Shown one piece after another: positions 56,671 through 64,000 of a stretch of DNA of 64,000 nucleotides (within the stretch, counting starts at the first letter, position 1; every line of letters starts with the position of its first letter). Location: positions 11,519,641 to 11,583,640 of the forward strand of contig JAKSZT010054568.1 in NCBI GenBank assembly GCA_026826555.1. The letters are read 5' to 3'. The stretch is from Tolypeutes matacus. Taxonomy: Eukaryota; Chordata; Mammalia; Cingulata; Chlamyphoridae. The notes under the pieces were generated by a model. The model searched no databases. It was not told the DNA's origin and saw nothing but the letters and a program-made list of their open reading frames with translations. The position numbers and the translations under genes are program-made.

Positions 56671-58264
56671 TATGAACTCATAATATGAATCTACCGTTTC
56701 AGCAGTTTTCTAACTTCCTTTGATTTGTTCAAACTGTGCTTAGGTCTTCCCCTTTCTCTCTGCAGGACAGTGAGCTGGGCTCCCTTGCTTTGTTATTCCA
56801 GCTGCTTAGGAAATAAGTTAAGCACCTGGCTGTGGCTGCTTTCCTCACGAGGAGCCTGCCAACTTATCCTTAGTGGGAAGGCTTTTCCATGGGTCAAAAA
56901 TGGATTCTGTTTCCCCTGGAGCTTAGTCAATTGCCGCAGATATGAAGTGGGCTGGACCTTGATGCTGATGGCTCCATCCGTGCTTTCGTGCCCTGATTGC
57001 AGGTGGTGAGTTTGCCTGACTCTTACTTTGTCACCTGAGGTTGTGTTGTTAGAGGAGCTACCGGTACACCAGTGCTGGCCTGTGAGCGTCTGGCCATGCT
57101 GGACACATCCTCCCCAGCCCGCCACCCTGAGGACTCCTGGAGGCTGCAGCTGTGGCTGCAGACCCTTCCGCTCAGGCCACCCGGCATGGCTCTGCAGCCC
57201 AGGAAGGCACTTGGGGCACCTGTCCTGCAAATCTTCCTCTTCTGCTAAAACTTCTATCTACTTTAGATTTCCTGTGATCATGAGGCAACATTCATGGGCT
57301 TCCAAAGAAGCTAGGGTCCAACGCCAATGCCAGTATCTCATCTCCGTGCACGTTGTTGCTTTTTTGACGCCCCTATTCCATTTCAAAGCAGCGTTTGCAG
57401 GGTGGACTTTGAGCAAAGCTCCTTTCACTGACTGGTGGCGTCGCCTGTAGGGTGTGGAATTTCTTTGGACTCTTTTAGAGTTGCTCCATTCTGAAGCCTC
57501 TCATCTTCTTTAATCCATTCTCTGTCATGCAGTTTATGACGTCCCCTATTCTGCAAGGACAGCTGAGCAGCTTCTATCCTTTCTGACACTCGTTTCCATC
57601 CCCACCTTCCCGAGAATCATAATTCTTCACCATTCTGAACCAGCTAGTCTCAGCCCAAATTCCGTGTTCCATCAACAAACTTGCAGTAAAAGTTCCTTTT
57701 AGGTTTGGAAATGTTCACCATGCAGATCTGTGCATTGCCCAGGCCTTTAAACATTCTGCTGAATTAGAGTTTCTGACCTGCTGCAGGGGTAGAAGGTTCT
57801 CGGGTGGGGAGCCCACATTCTTTCTCAAGTCCTTCCTGCAGGAACCATGCTCTCACTGTCCGTGTCCTCTAGCAAAGCTGCAGTTAAGGGGCTCTGTCTG
57901 CTTTGTTTTGAAGTAAGGGAGACGCTGTGGACGGATGATATCGTGAAGGCCTATGGCAGAGAATGGAATTTAGGTAAAGGAAGGAAAATCCCAATTGTGC
58001 CCTCATTGAACTCTGAGTAGTACAAAATTGGAACTGGAGCACTGAAATCATTTAAAAATATTGTGAACTAGGAAGAATACTGCAGGGTGAAGGTTGCTGA
58101 ATTTAAGGTAATTTAGCCTCTCATCGTCTCGAGACAGACGGGGTTCATTTTGAGAGGCAGTTTGAGCTTGGGCTTGAGGAGACTCCAGCCAGACGGCTTC
58201 CATAGATTCCAGCGCCTCCACCTAGGAGCTGTTTGTAAAACAGTGGATGTTTCTATGATTTTGT
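56671..58264. other. Unassigned, GC-rich in the middle
   Basis: Two fairly long frames overlap here: minus 56793-57230 (145 codons, Gln/Gly/Thr-rich) and plus 57028-57450 (140 codons). Neither carries a recognisable domain, and the GC-rich core (57060-57200) favours open frames. I do not call a gene. Confidence 0.4.
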
Positions 58265-58385
58265 TTCTGCCTCAGCTTAAGCAAGATAATATGAATAGCT
58301 ACCACATGGATAAAATCAGCTAAAGTATATAAAGTACATAGAATAGTGCCCAGGCACATAACAAGGGAATAATTATTAGGAATAA
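58265..58385 (-). mobile_element. MIR SINE fragment
   Basis: Reverse-strand order: CTGCCTCAGCTTAAGCAAGATAATATGAATAGCTACCACATGG, then AAGTACATAGAATAGTGCCCAGGCACATAAC. Confidence 0.75.
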
Positions 58386-58639
58386 TTTAGAAAAATGCAA
58401 TATTGAAAATTCACTTCTGATAATAATATTGTCCAGTTAATTGATTTTGGACACGTAAATGAGATTTACATTGCAAAATATTGTGAGTTTTTTCTCCAAA
58501 TTGATGCATTGTGTGAGAAAAGAAAATGGATATGGGAAGAAGCACTGATGGTAATGCTCTGGGTTATTAGTTTGCTTATCTGAATTTGCAGAGTAGTGTT
58601 TGTAGTAGCATCTTGTTGCTGCTTTTATCTAGCTTACCA

Positions 58640-58855
58640 CTGCCTTCCAGGCATTGGCTCATCTCATTTTACTCGCTCACAGATCTATGATACAAGTATT
58701 ATTTTTGTATTATACATGAGGAAACTAAAGTACAGAGATGGTAAATAATTTACCCAGCCTCATAAAAATGGTAAAAAGCAGAGCTGAGATTTGAACCCAG
58801 AGTTGTCTCTCTATAGTTTCTTGCTTCCTTACCCAATACACCATATCAGCTTATT
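58640..58855 (+). mobile_element. MIR SINE
   Basis: Clear order: CCAGGCATTGGCTCATCTCATTTTACTCGC, ATACATGAGGAAACTAAAGTACAGAGATGG, TTTACCCAGCCTCATAAAAATGG, AGCAGAGCTGAGATTTGAACCCAG. Confidence 0.9.
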
Positions 58856-60514
58856 CCATTTTTAGTGGTTTATGATATTGAAACACATATAAAACCTTAC
58901 AACAAAATATTAAAAATAAATTTATATAAATTAATCCTAAAGAAAGAGATTAAGATATAAAATAATTAGAATAAAAGAGTTACTAGAATTGAAAACTAAA
59001 ATGAATAAGCAATCATATGGCTTTCAAGGAAAAATGTGATTCCGTTAGCTATATATTTATCATTGCCCAGTCCAAAAATGTACAAGAGAAATATTTTTGC
59101 CTGAGTTTGCATTTTTTGAACCAGTTTATTACATGGAATTCTATAGAAAAATAATATAAAATATATTAGTATATGCCTATCCATACCTTTACAAGTACAC
59201 AGTTGTTATTTTGATTTCTTTTTAATACTGGTTTGATAGTTTCAAAATAGGATTTCTGCGGACTGTCGAAGGATGTGATTCCAAGTACACCATATCTTTT
59301 GGTCTCCAACATCAGGATAAAACTCAAGGCACGTGAAAATGAGATGAGTTGACCCAGGCTTTGGGTCACGTCTCCATGCCCACATATTAGCCAGTCAGTG
59401 GACAGTGTTAACTTCTATTACTGTGAAGGAAAATGCTTACACATTCCACACTGGACACACAGGAACCACAAATGGCAACTGCAGAATAAACAAGAGTCTG
59501 ACATGTCTCCAACCCTACAGAGACACGTGGGGAAGGAGCTCAAGGCTTCTGGGAAGAGGACTGCACTTTCCTTAGAAAAGAGTCTAGGAGCTGCCGAGAC
59601 AGAGGTGTGCACTTGGCTGAGATTCTAAGCATTATACCCATAAAAGGGACGATTTGGGGCTGGGAAATATTAAGGACAAGTGACAGTGGACTGCTTCAGC
59701 TGTAAGAAAATCTGGTTGTATTACCATGAGACACCTCTCTTTGTGTAGAGTTGCCAGGATAAATGAGCCAGGCACACCTAACTACTTTTAAATACATCAT
59801 ATTATCCCATAAGCTGCTGAGGCTAGACTGGCAACAGCTTCTGTGCTGAAGCATTGCATCTTAAAAGAGAATTGTACATTCATTGGCTTGTGTGGTACTT
59901 TCTATTTAATGTTAGAGAACACTTGCCAATGCAGTGTTTTTGTTTTAGTAGAGTTGTTAAAAATCTACAAGTTTTGCATGTTTACGTTTTAATTGCATAT
60001 TTTGTCATTTACTATTTTAGGTTGTAAAGATATTTAAATTTCATGACTAAAATTATTAAGAGTGAGAAAGAGTGGCATAAAATGCAGTAAAAGGCACTAG
60101 TAATATCAATTTCCAAAAGTAGCCACGCAAAACCTGTCAAGTCCTTGCTTTTTTTCCTCCATTATTTTTTTTTTTCATTCCATTGATAGTCAAGTGTAGT
60201 GCTATTTCAATAACTTTTTCTTAGATAATAATAATGGTAAAACCATATTATAGACATAAAAAAAACCCACCTCTGTTTATTTGTGTTGACAGAGGACATG
60301 AGACCAGTGGATGCTATACCTCAATTTTAATCCTATACATGCTAAAAGGCAGAAGAATAAGATATACCATCGCTTTGTCCTGATTCAAATTATAACATAT
60401 TTGCCAAAACAATCATTTTCTTTTATTTCTTTTGGGATGTTGGAGAAACCTTAGTACCTTTGGGGATGGACTCATGTCTCTCATAAAGAACATCATCTGC
60501 CACCCCTGCTTCCA
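58856..60514. other. 1.7 kb unassigned sequence
   Basis: AT-rich. Frames at 59398-59628 (+) and 59418-59612 (-) mirror each other, without a domain. No gene supported. Confidence 0.45.
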
Positions 60515-60860
60515 TGGGTGTGAACCCGTTTGTCGATAGCAGCTTTGAAGATGTTATTGTTAAGGTGTCCCCAAACTGAATGAAGACGGGCCTCCATCCA
60601 ATATGCCGGAAGCCCTTATATACAAAGGAATTTGGACAAAGAAAGAGAAGCCACAGAGAGACCAGAAGCTGGAAGTCAACGGAACCCTGAAGAGAAAGGA
60701 GAAGACGCTGCCCTGTGCATTCGCCATATGGTGGGAAAGCCAAGGAATCACAAAGATCTCCAGCCGGCTGGAAAGCACTGACCCTGGGAGACAGAAAGCT
60801 TCCAGCCTCTGGAACATGAGGTGGTAATTTGTAGTTAAGCCAGCCCACTGTTTTCACTGC
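60515..60860 (+). mobile_element. LTR-like repeat, fourth copy, forward orientation
   Basis: Order GGGTGTGAACCCGTTTGTCG, TTAAGGTGTCCCCAAACTGAATGAAGACGGG, AGAAAGAGAAGCCACAGAGAGACCAGAAGCTGGAAGTCAACGG, GCCAAGGAATCAC, then TAAGCCAGCCCACTG. This is the complement of the 32855-33292 copy (compare GACTTCCAGGTTCTGGCTGC there). Overlapping frames on both strands are repeat shadows. Confidence 0.75.
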
Positions 60861-61815
60861 CAGGAACTACAGCAGGCCCTGCCGCCCTTGGACCTGCATT
60901 CAAAATGCTGGCTGCCTGGAGCTCAGTTCTGAGAATGAGAAACTGGGTGTCACCGTGACGGAGCAGATTTCTGCTTTATTCTACATTGCTGCACATGTGA
61001 GGTCGGTGACTGAGTGAACTTTCATGAAGTTTTAAAGAATATTTTGGAGAGTGAGTAATTGCTATTCTTGGGGATAAAATAGCTTCTATTTTCAAATTTG
61101 TGACTAACTATTCTAAGGGAACTTTAAAATATAAACTAATTCAGGGTTTTTGTTTAATTTTTGCTTTAAAATGTTGGAATGGAGATCATCAATATGGAGA
61201 GAATCTAAACAATCCTCGTGGCAAATGGTTTATGCCTTTGACTCTCTGCCTTTAGAAGTAGCGATGGGAACTTTACTAGGTAGGGCAATTTTGAGGAGTA
61301 TCCCTATGCAGCCTTGGACGAAAGCTGTGCCTCTGCAGCAACTTCCACAATCACGCTTAGGTGACTGTGACATACAAGTTCTCATCACTACACATTGACT
61401 TTTGGCACACAGTCAATTCCATCATAATCCTTTGATGCCTTTTCATTTTACTAAGAGGATAAAGTGCTAAGAGACAGAGGTTGACATTTGGACATCTGTT
61501 TGACTCTGAACATTGATGGCAGTGACTTATAAAATTTGGTGTTTTACTAATAGCCAGATGGGTTGTATTAAGCCAATGTACAGTAGTATATACATGGCCT
61601 AGAGTAGATAGCCCCCTTAATTCTGAGACTCTAAAAGTCTTGACTATTCCATACTATTTTTTAAAAATTTAAACATTCAAAAGAAGAAACACTTTTACCC
61701 CCCATGAAGAGTTATTGCAAAAATATATCTGTATTTAGATACAGATATGTAACTGTAAGGATATATGTATGCCTTTGTCTATGCATGTATGAATGTGTTT
61801 ATGCTTCCATATATG
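60861..61815. other. Unassigned stretch
   Basis: A + frame at 61150-61398 (82 codons) has no domain. Nothing else recognised. Confidence 0.4.
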
Positions 61816-61819
61816 AAAT

Positions 61820-62060
61820 ACGTTTCATAAAGTTGCATAAACAATAAGTGTGGAGCTTGATGAATTTTCAGAAAGGGAATATCAATATATTTGGTTATAA
61901 ATCACTCAGATCAAGAAACAAAACTTTCACAGCAACTCACGAGCCCTTCCGCAATCTCCTTTCTAGTCACTAACCTCCAAGGATAAGCACAACCTGGCTT
62001 TTAGTATCATAGATTATTTCAATCTTTACCCATAGCTTTTTGTTTTTTCCCTTTCCCATC
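61820..62060 (-). mobile_element. Old L1M 3' UTR segment, reverse (likely)
   Basis: AGTGTGGAGCTTGATGAATTTTCAGAAAGGG, CACTCAGATCAAGAAACAAAAC, TAGTCACTAACCTCCAAGG, TAGTATCATAGATTATTTC is the order found upstream of the 54180-54835 type segment in reverse-strand L1M 3' ends. Confidence 0.65.
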
Positions 62061-63129
62061 TGCAAAGCTTCAGAATCTGCTTACGCAAATCTTGGGCGGC
62101 TGCGGGGTGGGTTGCTAAGCCAGCTGTGTTCTGGAGGCCTCTTCCTCCCCAGCCCTCTTCTCCAGCCCCTGTGAGGATGCAGCTATGCGGGTTTGCTGTT
62201 TCCCAGCGGCTCTCCGTGCTGGAGCAGAATGTGATATGCCTTCTTCAGCACACACCCAGAGCCGACAAATGCCTCTGGGAAAAAACGCCACTGCAGAAAC
62301 CGGGTCGCCTGCCCACCGTGCTCCCCTCGCACGTTCCTTGCCTCCCTCCCTGCTAACTGTTTCTTCTGAGGTAAGCTCTGATGCCATCAACAGCTACTCG
62401 AGGACCTTTCATCTTGTTTTTCTAGTTGTTCTCCATGGGGCCTTATTCCCCTCCAAGCTTCTCTAGCTTACCCTGAAACACAAAACCAGGATGTGATGTA
62501 TGTGATAAAATTTGAGCGCTATATCCTATTTCACAGATTGAACATTTATTTATGGTTTTGATCAATCCCAACAGTAATATTGAACATAAGACTAATTTAA
62601 AGAGTAAATGATTAATTCTGTGTCTGAAATATTTAACTGAAATATTAATATGCACAGACTGTTGATAAAATATTGATTGTGCTTGTTTCTTGATTAGAGA
62701 TAAAAGTAAAATTCCCCTTCTCCTTGTTCCATGGAAAGTAAATACAGATTTATTAGATTGTGCTAATTAATGTCTGCTCAGCTGATTCCCTCTGGGATTA
62801 AGACAGCTCTCCCTGAACAGAAGGTTCTGCTATCAGCCATCAGTTTAGTCCATGTACTTATATAAGGGCTTTGTCAGAACTATATTTAGTTTTATCATTT
62901 AAGACTTCAAAATGCTAAGTAACCTCATATTTCAGGATGCTGTTATCATAGACAGGCTCATAAAGACTAGTCTACATGCTCTATACTAGACACGAACATG
63001 AATGATGTGCTGGGCATGGACTTATTGCTTCTCAACTCCAATCTCACCCTTTTTATTTGCCCTTGTGACAATGGCTCTGGGCCCTGTAAATATAGATTTT
63101 TTTCTTTGCAAACTTGCACAATTAGAAAG
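62061..63129. other. Unassigned stretch, possible conserved noncoding patch
   Basis: GC-rich with overlapping frames at 62115-62466, then AT-rich. 62680-62880 holds GATTAGAGATAAAAG and GCTAATTAATGTCTGCTCAGC, with GATA and homeodomain-like words, unlike neighbouring repeats. Pure inference. Confidence 0.3.
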
Positions 63130-63480
63130 TTGGGCAGTAGAGGGCAGTGGAGAGACATGACAGGAGGAAAGGCTTTTGCTTCCTGCTTCCGGCAGGTCAA
63201 CAGGGGGCTCTGGCAGCAGCTCCTGCATTCTCCAGTGCCAGGTCCTGCCATACAAGTGGCTTTTCTAGCATTCGTCTCCTGCAGCGTCCACGGCTTCCTC
63301 GGTGTCCAGCCCCTACAACGTGGGTAGTTCCAGGGCTAGACTCCTGCACTCCAGGCGGTTTCTCCAGCTCCAGGCTCTGGGAGTGTGTGCGGTTTCTCCA
63401 GTTCCCAGCTTCGGCCGCACCCATCAAGCAGATTTCCTTGGAACCCTCGGCAACCAACCCCTGTGGTTTCCACAGGACTT
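63130..63480. repeat. GC-rich block with degenerate internal repeats
   Basis: Short segments recur: CTCCTGCATTCTCCAG (63219), CTCCTGCAGCGTCC (63277), CTCCTGCACTCCAGG (63340), and GGTTTCTCCAG twice (63357 and 63389). It looks like an old interspersed repeat with internal periodicity; family not identified. Several frames of 80-110 codons on both strands result from it. Confidence 0.5.
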
Positions 63481-64000
63481 AGAGGGCTCATGGGGTGATG
63501 AGACTTCCGGTTTAAAATGGGGTAGTCTTGGACAAACCAGAACAAGCTGAAGACCCTAGGAACAACTTACTTACTGGCCCTTGGTGTTTCAGTGCCCTCA
63601 GGTGGGGCACCTGCTCAGGAAACTTTCCAAGGCACCCTAAGAGGCATGTTTCTGGCGAGTTCCAGTAGCTTGGCACCCCAGAGGCCATGGTTGTGCCCTC
63701 TGATGAGGTCTGGTCCTCAGACCTGGGGGCTGAATTTGGGCATTCTTCTGTGTAGCACTTCCGCAGCCCACGGCATGGTGGTCCTGCTCCTGCCTGCTGC
63801 TCCTGAGCTGTAGGAATCGATGGCCCTCCTGGATGATCCCAGGCTCAGTGGGCTCATGCAGTGCTGATATCATCAGACCACAAGCATTCACTTCAGGAAG
63901 AGAAGCATGCTCAGAATGAGGGTTAATAACGTGACAAAGGGCAGTAGAGGTGAGGACGCATCACCCTAACTGGGAAAGGTGAAAAATCAGAGTATTAGCA
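63481..64000. other. Unassigned right end
   Basis: Moderate GC, overlapping frames on both strands (63592-63813 +, 63637-63891 -) without a domain. No gene called. Confidence 0.4.

Overview
This is mammalian nuclear DNA with no convincing protein-coding gene in 64 kb. The interspersed repeats identify the lineage. Four tRNA-derived SINEs of the armadillo DAS type are present, with Pol III A and B boxes. The L1 elements have 3' UTR sequence that I know from xenarthrans. The best guess is an armadillo (Dasypus, probably D. novemcinctus), from an intergenic region or a very long intron. The background is AT-rich and holds many old mammalian repeats (MIR, L2, L1M, MaLR-type LTRs, Tigger, one ERVL pol fragment).

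Layout. 1-950: unassigned. 0.95-3.45 kb: old L1M on + with two DAS SINE insertions. 3554-3990: 12-13 bp minisatellite. 4-13.9 kb: mostly unique sequence with a Tigger end, a rearranged L1 3' UTR (6.2-6.9 kb), MIRs, a MaLR-like LTR, a compact CpG cluster and a CA repeat. 13.9-16.4 kb: L1 ORF2 remnant carrying a nested L1 3' end. 16.4-22.4 kb: MIR, L2 and LTR remnants. 22.5-25.6 kb: second L1 ORF2 remnant, interrupted by a DAS SINE and by a truncated U1 snRNA retropseudogene. 25.6-34.4 kb: mostly unique, with LTRs, MIRs and L2. 34.7-39.3 kb: an L1 with both ends and matching target-site duplications, a 5' UTR of tandem monomers, damaged ORF1, ORF2 with its RT core deleted, and a modular 3' UTR. 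39.5-39.8 kb: full-length DAS SINE on -. 42.4-46.3 kb: old L1M pieces in both orientations. 50.1-51.3 kb: ERVL pol fragment on -. 53.6-64 kb: LTR, L1M, MIR and unassigned sequence.

How the parts relate: L1 enzymes probably mobilised the SINEs, the U1 copy and the L1 copies themselves, since these carry A-rich tails and target-site duplications. Two short same-strand duplications stand apart. A 55 bp perfect copy (40560-40614 from 43936-43990) and a 71 bp near-perfect copy (53661-53731 of 26370-26442) have no poly(A) and no visible target-site duplication, so they look like patches copied during DNA break repair.

Limits: repeat family names come from memory of consensus sequences, without any search, and boundaries of old repeats are good to roughly 10-50 bases.
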